Source: JAJZRJ01 sp040757055 (GTDB lineage Bacteria; Desulfobacterota; Desulfobulbia; Desulfobulbales; Desulfurivibrionaceae). From it: a DNA stretch of 64,000 bases. This document shows positions 33,828-42,662 of the stretch, in pieces. The notes below the pieces were generated by a model that made no database searches, was not told where the DNA came from, and was given only the letters and a program-made list of their open reading frames with translations. The position numbers and the translations under genes are program-made. Position 1 is the stretch's first letter; the number at the start of each line of letters is the position of its first letter. The stretch covers positions 124,001 through 188,000 of the forward strand of contig JBFLXY010000001.1 of the NCBI GenBank assembly GCA_040757055.1. The letters are read 5' to 3'.

Positions 33828-34292
33828 CTACATTTCGCCGAGCAGGTTGACCATCTCGATGGCGGCGATGGCGCACTCGGCACCCTTGTTACCCGCCTTG
33901 GAGCCGGCCCGTTCAATGGCCTGCTCAATGGTGTCGGTGGTGAGCACGCCGAAGAGCACCGGGATGCCGGTCTCCAGGCTGACCTGGGCCACACCCTTGG
34001 CGACCTCGCCGGCCACGTAATCAAAATGGGGCGTGGCGCCGCGGATCACCGCGCCAAGGCAGATCACCGCGTCGTAGCGCTTGGAACGCGCCATCTTCTG
34101 GGCGACGAGCGGAATCTCGTAGGCGCCGGGCACCCGGGCCACCTCGATATCCTTGTCGCTGGCGCCGGAACGCACCAGGGCGTCCATGGCGCCTTCGAGC
34201 AGCCGCTCGGCGATGAATGAATTGAATCGGGAGAGCACGATGCCGAACTTCTTGCCCTTGGCCTGCAGGTTTCCTTCAAAGAACTTTGCCAT
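33828..34292 (-). CDS. ribH: 6,7-dimethyl-8-ribityllumazine synthase
   Basis: 154-aa lumazine synthase, penultimate step of riboflavin synthesis, assembling as an icosahedral or pentameric shell. Substrate-site segments FGIVLSRFNSFI, PGAYEIPLVAQKM and GAVIRGATPHFDYVAGEVAKG (catalytic His inside) are seen. Ribosome binding site GAGGAAAAGGGG. A 113-base gap separates it from ribBA. Confidence 0.96.
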   Translation of the reverse strand: MAKFFEGNLQAKGKKFGIVLSRFNSFIAERLLEGAMDALVRSGASDKDIEVARVPGAYEIPLVAQKMARSKRYDAVICLGAVIRGATPHFDYVAGEVAKGVAQVSLETGIPVLFGVLTTDTIEQAIERAGSKAGNKGAECAIAAIEMVNLLGEM

Positions 34293-34405
34293 CCCCTTTT
34301 CCTCCCTGGTGGCTGGCCGGCGCGCATCAGCGCTGCCGACGGATCATGAGCACAGATATCTCTCTCTGCCGGCCAGGCCGCCATCTCGGCCCGGCGGCGC
34401 AATTT

Positions 34406-35647
34406 TCACGGCTTGCTGCCCCTCTTGACGCCCTTCTTGGTGCCCGTTGACAGTTCGAGCAGGTGCCCCATCTTGTCCTTCTTGGTCTTGAGGTAGTGGA
34501 TGTTCTCCGGCTCCGGCTCCACCTCGATGGGCAGGCGGCCGGTGACCTTGAGGCCGTAGCCTTCAAGCCCCACGATCTTCTTGGGATTGTTGGTGATGAG
34601 CCGCATCTGGCGCACGCCCAGGTCGCGCAGGATCTGGGCGCCGATGCCGTAGTCGCGCAGATCGGGCTTGAAACCGAGCTCCAGGTTGGCCTCCACGGTA
34701 TCCATCCCCTGATCCTGCAAGGCGTAGGCCTTGAGCTTGTTGATGAGCCCGATGCCGCGGCCCTCCTGCTGCATGTAGAGAATGATGCCGCTGCCTTCCT
34801 TCTCCACCATGCGCATGGCGCTGTGGAGCTGGCCGCCGCAGTCGCAGCGCTTGGAGCCGAAAACGTCGCCGGTGAGACAGGCGGAGTGGACCCGCACCAT
34901 CACCTCCCTGGCGGAATCGACCTCGCCCTTGATCAGGGCCACATGCTCCAGACTATCGACGTCGTTGGTGTAGACCACGGCCCGGAACTCGCCGTAGCGC
35001 GTGGGCAGCTTGGTCTCCGCCGCGCGATGGACCAGGAGGTCCTTCTGGATGCGGTAAGCGATGAGGTCGGCAATGCTGGCGATCTTGAGATCGTGCTTGG
35101 CCGCGAACTTGCGCAGGTCGGTCATCCGGGCCATGGTGCCATCGTCCTTCATGATCTCGCAAATGACGCCGGCCGGGGTAAGCCCGGCAAGGCGGGCGAG
35201 GTCCACCGAGCCCTCGGTCTGGCCGGTGCGCACCAGCACCCCGCCGCGCCGCGCCCGCAAAGGGAAGATGTGGCCTGGGCTGACGATATCCTCGGAACCT
35301 GCCTTGGGATCGGCCGCCACCAGGATGGTCCGGGCCCGGTCAGCGGCGGAGATGCCGGTGGTCACCCCGGTGCGCGCCTCGATGCTCACGGTGAAGGCGG
35401 TCTCAAAGGGCGACTTGTTGTCCCGCACCATCATGGGGAGCTGCAGCCGTTCGATCTGCTCCGGGGTGAGGGTGAGGCAGATCAAGCCCCGGCCATGGGT
35501 GGCCATGAAGTTGATCGCCTCCGGGGTCACCAGCTCGGCGGCCATGCAGAGATCGCCTTCATTCTCCCGGTCCTCGTCATCCACCAGGATGATCATCTTG
35601 CCGGCCTTGATGTCGGCAATGGCCTCTTCAATTCGATGTATGGGCAT
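34406..35647 (-). CDS. ribBA: bifunctional DHBP synthase / GTP cyclohydrolase II
   Basis: 413-aa fusion supplying both riboflavin precursors. N-terminal RibB: DDEDRENEGDLCMAAE (metal and substrate acidic loop) and THGRGLICL. C-terminal RibA from about residue 205: zinc site CLTGDVFGSKRCDCGGQ and catalytic QQEGRGIGLINK. The ribosome binding site AAGGAAAGGGG fixes the ATG at 35647. C-terminus is a Lys/Arg-rich tail. Confidence 0.96.
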   Translation of the reverse strand: MPIHRIEEAIADIKAGKMIILVDDEDRENEGDLCMAAELVTPEAINFMATHGRGLICLTLTPEQIERLQLPMMVRDNKSPFETAFTVSIEARTGVTTGISAADRARTILVAADPKAGSEDIVSPGHIFPLRARRGGVLVRTGQTEGSVDLARLAGLTPAGVICEIMKDDGTMARMTDLRKFAAKHDLKIASIADLIAYRIQKDLLVHRAAETKLPTRYGEFRAVVYTNDVDSLEHVALIKGEVDSAREVMVRVHSACLTGDVFGSKRCDCGGQLHSAMRMVEKEGSGIILYMQQEGRGIGLINKLKAYALQDQGMDTVEANLELGFKPDLRDYGIGAQILRDLGVRQMRLITNNPKKIVGLEGYGLKVTGRLPIEVEPEPENIHYLKTKKDKMGHLLELSTGTKKGVKRGSKP

Positions 35648-35670
35648 GGGGACACCCCTTTCCTTCGTTC

Positions 35671-36333
35671 TTACTTGAGAAATCCGTGTTCCGCCAGAAA
35701 GGCGGGATTGATGCGCGATCCGTGGCCGGCAGGGCCATCGCTGTCTTTGGCTGCCAGCAATTTTTCCACATACTTGCCGATGAGGTCCACCTCGATGTTC
35801 ACCCGGTCCCCCGCCTTGATGGCGCCCAGGGTGGTCACCATGAGGGTGTGGGGGATGATGGAGACCGAAAAGGTCTTGCCATCCACATGGTTCACCGTGA
35901 GGCTGATGCCGTCGATGGCAATGGAGCCCTTCTCGATGATATAACGGCCAAACCCCTGGGGCACCGCAAAGGTGAAGAGCACGAAATCGCCCAGCGGTTT
36001 CCGCTCCAGCACCTCGCTCACGGCGTCCACGTGGCCGCTCACCATGTGGCCGCCCAGGCGGTCAGAAAGACGCAGGGCCCGCTCCAGGTTGACCACCGAA
36101 CCGGCGGTGAGGTTGCCCAGGTTGGTGCGGGAGAGGCTCTCCGGCGAGACATCCACCAGAAAGCGGCGCCCCTTGATCTCCTTGGCCGTAAGGCAGACGC
36201 CATTCACCGCGATGGACTCGCCCTCTTCCGGCTCCGGCAGATCGAAGTCCGCACCAATGCCGAAGAGCATGCCGCCGCCTGCCGGCCGCTTCTCGAAGAT
36301 GGTGCCCTTGCCCAGGATGATTCCGGTAAACAT
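35671..36333 (-). CDS. ribE: riboflavin synthase, alpha chain
   Basis: 220-aa enzyme that dismutates two lumazines into riboflavin. It has two homologous lumazine-binding repeats: MFTGII at the start with GVCLTA, and GISLTVNHVDG in the second half; GHMVSGHVD joins them. About 49 bases after ribD. Confidence 0.95.
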   Translation of the reverse strand: MFTGIILGKGTIFEKRPAGGGMLFGIGADFDLPEPEEGESIAVNGVCLTAKEIKGRRFLVDVSPESLSRTNLGNLTAGSVVNLERALRLSDRLGGHMVSGHVDAVSEVLERKPLGDFVLFTFAVPQGFGRYIIEKGSIAIDGISLTVNHVDGKTFSVSIIPHTLMVTTLGAIKAGDRVNIEVDLIGKYVEKLLAAKDSDGPAGHGSRINPAFLAEHGFLK

Positions 36334-36382
36334 CGCGCTGTGCGTCCTCAGGTCGTTTCAATAAGCACTGGTTGCCACGGGG

Positions 36383-37501
36383 TCAACCCACCGCGGTGGC
36401 TCCGGCAAACACGCCCTCAATGAGCACGTCGTCGCCAAAGCGGCGGCTGCGCACCTCGGAAAGGCGCGGCGCTTGGCCGACCACCGTCACCCCCTGCCCG
36501 GCCACCACGGGCAGCCCGTCGCTGCCGATGAAGATGGGAGCGACAAAGAGCTTGGCTTCATCCACTAGGCCGGCGCGGAGCAGGGCGCCATGCACGGTGC
36601 CGCCGCCCTCCACCAGCACGCTGGTGATCCCTTCGCTGCCCATCTGCCGCAGCACCAGCTTGAGGTCGAGGCCGCCGTCCCGCGCCAGCGCCACCGGCCG
36701 AACCAAGGCCCCGGCCGCCTCCAGTGCCGCCACCTTTTTGGCCGCTGGCTGCGGCCCGCAAAAAATCATGGTGCGGCTGGGCGATTCCTGGGTCAGCATC
36801 TTTGCCGTGGCCGGCAGCCGAAGGCTGCTGTCCAGCACCACCCGCAACGGATCACGCCCCCGGCCGCCGGGCAGCCGGGTGGTGAGCGACGGGTCATCGG
36901 TGAACGCCGTGCCGCTGCCGATGAGGATGGCATCCACCCGGTCGCGCAGGCGGTGCACATGATGCCGGGCCTTTTCGCCGGTGATCCAATTGCTGTGCCC
37001 CGTGGCAGTGGCGATGCGGCCGTCGAGGCTCATGCCCGCCTTCATGATCACCCACGGCAGGCCGGTGGTGCTATGCTTCACAAAGGGCCGGTTGATGCGG
37101 CGGCATTCCGCCTCCAGCACCCCGCTCGCCACCGTGAGCCCCTGACGCTTCAGATACTCGGCCCCGCCGCCCGCCACCCGGGGGTTGGGATCGGCCATGC
37201 CGATCACCACCCGCCGGATGCCGCTTTTCAAGATCGCCGCCGTGCAGGGCGGGGTGCGGCCGGTATGGTTGCAGGGCTCCAGGGTCACGTAGATCGTGGC
37301 GCCCTTGGCCTTGGCCCCGGCAGCGTTCAGGGCATGCACCTCGGCATGGGGGGTGCCGGCCTTGCGATGAAAGCCTTTGCCCAGCACAACGCCGTTTTTC
37401 ACCACCACCGCGCCCACCGCCGGATTGGGCGAGGTGCGGCCAATGCCCTTCTTCGCCTCGCGCAGGGCGAGGCGCATATAATCGAGGTCCGTGGGACTCA
37501 C
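36383..37501 (-). CDS. ribD: bifunctional pyrimidine deaminase/reductase RibD
   Basis: 372-aa two-domain enzyme of riboflavin synthesis. N-terminal zinc deaminase: HAEVHALNAAG and LEPCNHTGRTPPC. C-terminal reductase from about residue 150: MKAGMSLDGRIA, SNWITGEKAR and VEGGGTVHGALL. The start overlaps the nrdR stop by four bases. No FMN riboswitch fits between the tightly spaced genes. Confidence 0.96.
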   Translation of the reverse strand: MSPTDLDYMRLALREAKKGIGRTSPNPAVGAVVVKNGVVLGKGFHRKAGTPHAEVHALNAAGAKAKGATIYVTLEPCNHTGRTPPCTAAILKSGIRRVVIGMADPNPRVAGGGAEYLKRQGLTVASGVLEAECRRINRPFVKHSTTGLPWVIMKAGMSLDGRIATATGHSNWITGEKARHHVHRLRDRVDAILIGSGTAFTDDPSLTTRLPGGRGRDPLRVVLDSSLRLPATAKMLTQESPSRTMIFCGPQPAAKKVAALEAAGALVRPVALARDGGLDLKLVLRQMGSEGITSVLVEGGGTVHGALLRAGLVDEAKLFVAPIFIGSDGLPVVAGQGVTVVGQAPRLSEVRSRRFGDDVLIEGVFAGATAVG

Positions 37502-37965
37502 GCCGCCCCTTCCGGCCCGCCGAGCATGCCCTTTAATTCGTTCATGAACTCATTGAGGTCCTTGAACTGGCGGTAGACCGAGGCAAAGCGCACGTAGGCC
37601 ACGCCGTCGATCTGGCGCAGCCCGTCCATCACCCGCTCACCGATGAGGCGCACCGGAATCTCGCGTTCGCCCATGTCCTGCAGTTCGCGCTCCAGGGTAT
37701 CGACGAACTCGTCGATCCGCTCGATGCTCACCGGCCGCTTCTCGCAGGCCTTCATCAGGCCGTCCACCACCTTCTGCCGGTCCCATGCCTCGCGCCGGCC
37801 ATCCTTCTTGACCAGCATGGGCATGGTCACCTCCAGCCGCTCGTAGGTGGTGAAACGCCGGTTGCAGGCGTCGCACATGCGGCGGCGTCGGGTGATGGTG
37901 TAGTCCTTGTTCAGCCGGGAATCCACCACCCGGTTTTCCAGATGACCGCAATAGGGGCATTTCAT
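37498..37965 (-). CDS. nrdR: transcriptional repressor NrdR
   Basis: 155-aa regulator of ribonucleotide reductase genes. N-terminal zinc ribbon CPYC ... CDAC (C3, C6, C31, C34) and an ATP-cone domain starting about MLVKKDGRREAWDRQKV. Overlaps ribD, a common pairing. Confidence 0.97.
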   Translation of the reverse strand: MKCPYCGHLENRVVDSRLNKDYTITRRRRMCDACNRRFTTYERLEVTMPMLVKKDGRREAWDRQKVVDGLMKACEKRPVSIERIDEFVDTLERELQDMGEREIPVRLIGERVMDGLRQIDGVAYVRFASVYRQFKDLNEFMNELKGMLGGPEGAA

Positions 37966-38014
37966 GCCGGTTGCCTCACGGTTTGCGCAGCGGCCGGGCG
38001 GAGACTCCGCGCCC

Positions 38015-38470
38015 TCAGCCGAACTGCAGCTGGATCAGGGGAATGCCGGCCTCCGCCATCAACGAGGCGGAGAGGGTGTCAGCGTAGCCTTCGCGGTAGT
38101 ATATCTTCTCGATGCGGGCATTGATCAGCATCTTGCTGCAGATGGAACAGGGCATGTTGGTGCAGAACAGCGTCGCCCCTGCCACCCCCACCCCGTGCAG
38201 GGCCGCCTGAATGATGGCGTTCTGCTCGGCGTGCAGCCCCCGGCACAGCTCGTGCCGCTCGCCCGAGGGAATGCCCTGCTGCTCCCTGAGGCACCCGACA
38301 TCGAGGCAGTGGCGAATGCCGCTCGGCGCGCCATTGTAGCCGGTGGCGATGATGCGTTTGTCCCGCACCAGAATGGCGCCGACCTTGCGGCGCAGGCAGG
38401 TGGAGCGTTCCGCCACCAGGGCGGTGATCGACATGAAGTATTCTTCCCACGAGGGTCGGCTGGCAGCCAT
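38015..38470 (-). CDS. comEB: dCMP deaminase family protein
   Basis: 151-aa zinc deaminase that supplies dUMP for thymidylate synthesis. Zinc site HAEQNAI and PCSICSKM; substrate loop GYNGAPSG. The ATG at 38470 is four bases past the glyA stop; the frame is open upstream only inside glyA. Confidence 0.92.
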   Translation of the reverse strand: MAASRPSWEEYFMSITALVAERSTCLRRKVGAILVRDKRIIATGYNGAPSGIRHCLDVGCLREQQGIPSGERHELCRGLHAEQNAIIQAALHGVGVAGATLFCTNMPCSICSKMLINARIEKIYYREGYADTLSASLMAEAGIPLIQLQFG

Positions 38471-38474
38471 GTCG

Positions 38475-39731
38475 TTACTCGTCGGCCGCCAGCCGGTCGG
38501 GATAGAGCGGGAACCTCTCGCAGAGCTGCCGCACCTCGACCCGGATTCTGCCCAGTTCGTTGCTGTTGCCACGGTTCTCGACCGCCCGGTTGATCCAGGC
38601 CGCGATCTGCGTCATCTCCCTCTCCTTGAGCCCACGGGTAGTGACCGACGGAGTGCCGATCCGGATGCCGCCGGTCACGAAGCGGCTCTGGGTATCGAAG
38701 GGCACCGCGTTCTTGTTCACGGTGAGCCCGGCCTGCTCCAAGGCCTCCTCGGCCTCCTTGCCGGTCACTCCCTTGTTGGAAAGGTCAACCAGCATCAGGT
38801 GGTTGTCGGTGCCGCCGGAAACCAGACGGAAGCCGTAGCCGACCAGGGCTGCGGCCAATACCTGAGCGTTCTTGACCACCTGGGCCATGTCGCGCTTGAA
38901 ATCGTCGCCCATGGCCTCCCTGAAGGCCACCGCCTTGGCGGCGATGACATGCACCAGCGGCCCGCCCTGGATGCCGGGGAAAATCTTGCTGTCGAGCTTC
39001 TTGGCGTATTCCTCCTTGGCCAGGATCAGGCCGCCGCGCGGGCCGCGCAGGGTCTTGTGGGTGGTGGTGGTGACGAAATGGGCGTGGGGCACCGGAGAGG
39101 GATGCTGGCCGGCGGCCACCAGCCCGGCGATATGGGCCATGTCCACCATGAAGAGGGCGCCGATCTTGTCGGCAATGGCGCGGAAGGCCGCGAAATCGAG
39201 GATGCGCGGGTAAGCGCTGGCCCCGGCCACGATCATCTTGGGTTTGTGTTCCACGGCGATCCGTTCCACCTCGGCCATGTCGATCCGCTCGGTGGAGCGG
39301 TCCACCCCGTAGGAGACGAAATGGTAGAGCTGGCCCGAGAAGTTGACGCTGCTGCCGTGGGTGAGATGACCGCCATGGGCGAGGTCCATGCCGAGCACCA
39401 CGTCACCGGGAGTCAGGGTGGCGAAATAGACCGCCATGTTGGCCTGGCTGCCGGAGTGCGCCTGGACATTGGCATACTCGGCGCCGAAGATCGCCTTGGC
39501 CCGCTCGATGGCCAGAGCCTCCACCTCGTCGGCATACTCGCAGCCGCCGTAGTAGCGGCGATGCGGATAGCCCTCGGCGTACTTGTTGGTGAAGATCGAG
39601 CCCTGCGCCTCCAGCACCGCCTCGCTGACGATGTTCTCCGAGGCGATGAGTTCGAGCTGGTTGTTCTGGCGCTCCAGCTCGTGGCGGATGGAGCGGTAGA
39701 TATCTGGGTCGCTGTTCTTGAGATACGACAC
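38475..39731 (-). CDS. glyA: serine hydroxymethyltransferase
   Basis: 418-aa PLP enzyme converting serine and tetrahydrofolate to glycine and methylene-tetrahydrofolate. PLP Lys is in VTTTTHKTLRGPRGG; other segments are LIASENIVS and YAEGYPHRRYYGG. The start is GTG 39731, with a GGCGAGG ribosome binding site six bases away; this gives the family length, while upstream in-frame ATGs add an unrelated leader. Confidence 0.96.
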   Translation of the reverse strand: MSYLKNSDPDIYRSIRHELERQNNQLELIASENIVSEAVLEAQGSIFTNKYAEGYPHRRYYGGCEYADEVEALAIERAKAIFGAEYANVQAHSGSQANMAVYFATLTPGDVVLGMDLAHGGHLTHGSSVNFSGQLYHFVSYGVDRSTERIDMAEVERIAVEHKPKMIVAGASAYPRILDFAAFRAIADKIGALFMVDMAHIAGLVAAGQHPSPVPHAHFVTTTTHKTLRGPRGGLILAKEEYAKKLDSKIFPGIQGGPLVHVIAAKAVAFREAMGDDFKRDMAQVVKNAQVLAAALVGYGFRLVSGGTDNHLMLVDLSNKGVTGKEAEEALEQAGLTVNKNAVPFDTQSRFVTGGIRIGTPSVTTRGLKEREMTQIAAWINRAVENRGNSNELGRIRVEVRQLCERFPLYPDRLAADE

Positions 39732-39843
39732 GGTATGCCTCGCCAGTTTACGCTGCGTTGAAAACGAAAGCACAGCCGCGGGCTCGTTGCAGAGCAGCCT
39801 GGCCGTCTTCCCAATGCCTCTGTTCCACCGATTTGCCGGCGGG

Positions 39844-40266
39844 TTAAAACATCCCGATCCGCTTGAGGTGACGGCCACCGGCAAAGTCGGTGGTCATCCA
39901 GACCCGTACGATCTCCTCGGCCAGCCCTGGCCCGATGACCCGGGCGCCAAGGCAGAGCACATTGGCGTCGTTGTGCTCCCGGCTCATCCGCGCGGTGAAA
40001 AGTTCGTGGCAGAGCGCGGCGCGGATGTTCTCAAAACGGTTGGCCACCATGGACATGCCGATACCGGTGCCGCAGATGAGGATGCCGCGCTGGCAGCTTC
40101 CGTCCTGCACCTTGGCGCAGACCGTCTTGGCAAACTCCGGGTAGTCCACCGAGTCGCTGGTGAAGGTGCCGACATCCTCGATCTGGTGGCCGAGGTTCGT
40201 GAGCACCGCCACAATCCCGTTCTTGAGCAAAAGACCGCCGTGGTCGCAACCAATGACAACCTTCAT
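39844..40266 (-). CDS. rpiB: ribose-5-phosphate isomerase B
   Basis: 140-aa RpiB/LacAB-type isomerase of the pentose phosphate pathway. Active-site residues D8-H9 (GCDHGG), C65 in ILICGTGIGMS and the SREHNDANVLCLG block are present. It starts one base after fabF ends; about 110 bases without a gene separate it from glyA. Confidence 0.95.
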   Translation of the reverse strand: MKVVIGCDHGGLLLKNGIVAVLTNLGHQIEDVGTFTSDSVDYPEFAKTVCAKVQDGSCQRGILICGTGIGMSMVANRFENIRAALCHELFTARMSREHNDANVLCLGARVIGPGLAEEIVRVWMTTDFAGGRHLKRIGMF

Positions 40267-40267
40267 G

Positions 40268-41509
40268 CTAGCCCTCGAACCGTTTCATGATGATGACCGC
40301 GTTGGTACCGCCAAAACCGAAGGAGTTGGACATGGCGGCCCGGATGTTCATGGCCCGCGCGGTGCCCGGCACGTAGTCAAGATCGCACTCGGCGTCCGGG
40401 TTCTCCAGGTTGATGGTGGGCGGCGCGGTCTGGTTCTTCACGGCCAGGGCGGTGAAGACCGCCTCGATGCCGCCGGCGCCGCCAAGCAGGTGGCCGGTCA
40501 TCGACTTGGTGGAACTCATGGCCAGCTTGTAGGCGTGGTCGCCAAAGACCCGTTTCGTCGCCCGGCTCTCCACCAGGTCATTAAGCGGAGTCGAGGTGCC
40601 ATGGGCATTGATGTAGTCGATGTCCCTGGGCTGCATGCCGGCGTCGTTCAAGGCCATCTGCATGCAGCGCACCGCGCCGTCGCCATCCTCGGGCGGTGCG
40701 GCCACGTGGTAGCCGTCACCGGAAAGACCGTAGCCCACGATCTCGGCGTAGATCCTGGCGCCGCGCGCCTGGGCGTGCTCCAGCGCCTCGATAAGCAGGA
40801 TGCCGCCGCCCTCGCCGATGATGAAGCCGTCGCGGTCCTTGTCGAAGGGGCGCGATGCCTTCTCCGGCGCGTCGTTGCGGGTGGAGAGCGCCTTCATCGC
40901 GTTGAAGCCGCCCACGGCCAGCGGGCAGACCACCGACTCGCTGCCGCCGGTAAAGGCCACGTCGCACTCGCCGCTGGCGATGGAACGGAAGGCCTCACCC
41001 ACGGCGTGGGTGCCGGCGGCGCAGGCGGTGGTCACCGAGAGGTTGGGCCCCTTGGTGCCGAAGATGATGGAGATCTGGCCGGCGCCCATGTTGGGGATGA
41101 CCATGGGGATGAAGAAGGGGGTGATCCTCCGCTCGCCCTTTTCGAGATAGACCTTGTGGTATTTCTCGATGGTGGAAAGACCGCCGAGGCCGCAGCCGAC
41201 AATGCTCCCCACCCGGTGGGCATTCTCCGGGGTGATGGCAAAGCCGGCGTCACGCATGGCCTCGCCAGCCGCAGCCACCGCATACTGGGCAAAGAGTTCC
41301 AGATGTTTGGCCACCTTGGCGTCGATGTGCTCCTCGACCTGGAAATCCTTCACCTCGGCGGCAATCTGCACCGCATGCTGGCTGGCGTCGAAGCGGGTGA
41401 TGGGACCGATCCCGCTCTTGCCGGCACACAAGGCCTCCCAGCTTTTCGCCACCCCGGTTCCCAGCGGCGTCACCAGCCCTGCACCCGTGACCACGACTCG
41501 TCTCTTCAC
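40268..41509 (-). CDS. fabF: 3-oxoacyl-ACP synthase II
   Basis: 413-aa condensing enzyme for chain elongation in fatty-acid synthesis. Nucleophile C163 in VTTACAAGTHAVG, and two active-site His in NAHGTSTPLND and SMTGHLLGGAG, match E. coli positions. The start is GTG 41509 with a GGAGAGG ribosome binding site and begins at KRRVVVTGAG. Confidence 0.97.
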   Translation of the reverse strand: MKRRVVVTGAGLVTPLGTGVAKSWEALCAGKSGIGPITRFDASQHAVQIAAEVKDFQVEEHIDAKVAKHLELFAQYAVAAAGEAMRDAGFAITPENAHRVGSIVGCGLGGLSTIEKYHKVYLEKGERRITPFFIPMVIPNMGAGQISIIFGTKGPNLSVTTACAAGTHAVGEAFRSIASGECDVAFTGGSESVVCPLAVGGFNAMKALSTRNDAPEKASRPFDKDRDGFIIGEGGGILLIEALEHAQARGARIYAEIVGYGLSGDGYHVAAPPEDGDGAVRCMQMALNDAGMQPRDIDYINAHGTSTPLNDLVESRATKRVFGDHAYKLAMSSTKSMTGHLLGGAGGIEAVFTALAVKNQTAPPTINLENPDAECDLDYVPGTARAMNIRAAMSNSFGFGGTNAVIIMKRFEG

Positions 41510-41620
41510 CTTCGGCCTCTCCGTATGGTTAAGACAGGAACGTCCTGGCAGGTGCACCACCTGCCAAGACGGTCTCTTGCATCATCCGATTCTCCATGCC
41601 CCGGCGGGGCAAAACCGCTC

Positions 41621-41854
41621 TCAGCCGGCAACCTTCTTGATGTGGTCGATGGCGTGCTGGACGGTGGTGATCTTCTCCGCCACCTCATCGGCGATCTCGG
41701 TGTCAAAGGCCTCTTCCATGGCCATGATCAGCTCGACCAGGTCGAGGGAGTCGGCGCCCAGGTCGTCGACAAAAGAGGCGCCCGGCACGACCTTGGCCTT
41801 GTCCACGCTCAGCTGCTCGGCAATGATATCGATGAGTTTCTGTTCTACTGACAT
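41621..41854 (-). CDS. acpP: acyl carrier protein
   Basis: 77-aa acidic helical carrier. S36 in LGADSLDLVELI is the phosphopantetheine site. AAGGAGAA ribosome binding site sets the ATG at 41854. Lies between fabG and fabF as usual. Confidence 0.97.
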   Translation of the reverse strand: MSVEQKLIDIIAEQLSVDKAKVVPGASFVDDLGADSLDLVELIMAMEEAFDTEIADEVAEKITTVQHAIDHIKKVAG

Positions 41855-41915
41855 GATCTGTTCTCCTTGCTGGTTCCTGACTGCACAGTTGGCTTCTGTT
41901 GCCTGTCTCTCACTA

Positions 41916-42662
41916 CTATCCCATGAACATGCCGCCATTGACATGTATGAACTGACCGGTAACGTACCGTGCCTCCTCGGAGGCCAGATAGGCGACGGCC
42001 GCTGCGATGTCGTCGGCCTCGCCCAAGGTGCCCAGCGGAATCTCCGCCTTGATCTTCTCGGTGATTTCCGGGGGCAGGTCCTTGGTCATGTCGGTGACGA
42101 TGTAGCCGGGTGCTACGCCGTTGACCGTGATGTTGCGCGAGGCCAGCTCTTTCGCCACCGAACGGGTGAGCCCCGCCATGCCGGCCTTGGCTGCCGCGTA
42201 GTTGACCTGGCCGGCATTGCCGGCAAAGCCGATGACCGAGGAGATATTGATGATCCTGCCCCAGCGCTGCTTCATCATGGAGCGGGAAACCGCGCGGGTG
42301 CAAGTGAAGGCGCCCTTGAGGTTGGTGTTCAATACCTCGTCCCACTGCTCGTCCTTCATCTTCATCAAAAGGCCGTCGCGGGTGATGCCGGCGTTGTTGA
42401 CCAGGATGTCGATGCGGCCATGGTCGTCCATGATTTTCTTCAAGGACGCCTCAGTCTCGGCGGTGTCGGCCACGTTGAACCTGCTGATCTCGGCCGTGCC
42501 CCCCTGCTGGCGGATGGCCGTTGCGGTCTCCTCGGCTGCCGCCTGGTTGCCCACGTAGTTGACGATCACCGTGGCGCCCATGGCGGCCAGGCGCAGGCAG
42601 ATGGCCCGGCCGATGCCCCGGCTGCCGCCGGTGACCACTGCGATTTTGCCGTTCAAGCTCAT
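41916..42662 (-). CDS. fabG: 3-oxoacyl-ACP reductase
   Basis: 248-aa short-chain dehydrogenase using NADPH to reduce 3-oxoacyl-ACP. Cofactor loop TGGSRGIGRAI, NNAG, and catalytic Ser-Tyr-Lys (NISSVIG, NYAAAKAG) are complete. Starts inside the last four bases of etfA (ATGA), so the two are translationally coupled. The first fab gene after the acyl-CoA dehydrogenase/Etf block. Confidence 0.96.
   Translation of the reverse strand: MSLNGKIAVVTGGSRGIGRAICLRLAAMGATVIVNYVGNQAAAEETATAIRQQGGTAEISRFNVADTAETEASLKKIMDDHGRIDILVNNAGITRDGLLMKMKDEQWDEVLNTNLKGAFTCTRAVSRSMMKQRWGRIINISSVIGFAGNAGQVNYAAAKAGMAGLTRSVAKELASRNITVNGVAPGYIVTDMTKDLPPEITEKIKAEIPLGTLGEADDIAAAVAYLASEEARYVTGQFIHVNGGMFMG

Noticed and set aside
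34293..38014. FMN riboswitch controlling riboflavin genes
   Set aside because: Gaps between nrdR, ribD, ribE and ribBA are 0-50 bases, and the 113-base gap before ribH shows only a GC-rich inverted repeat, not an RFN element.
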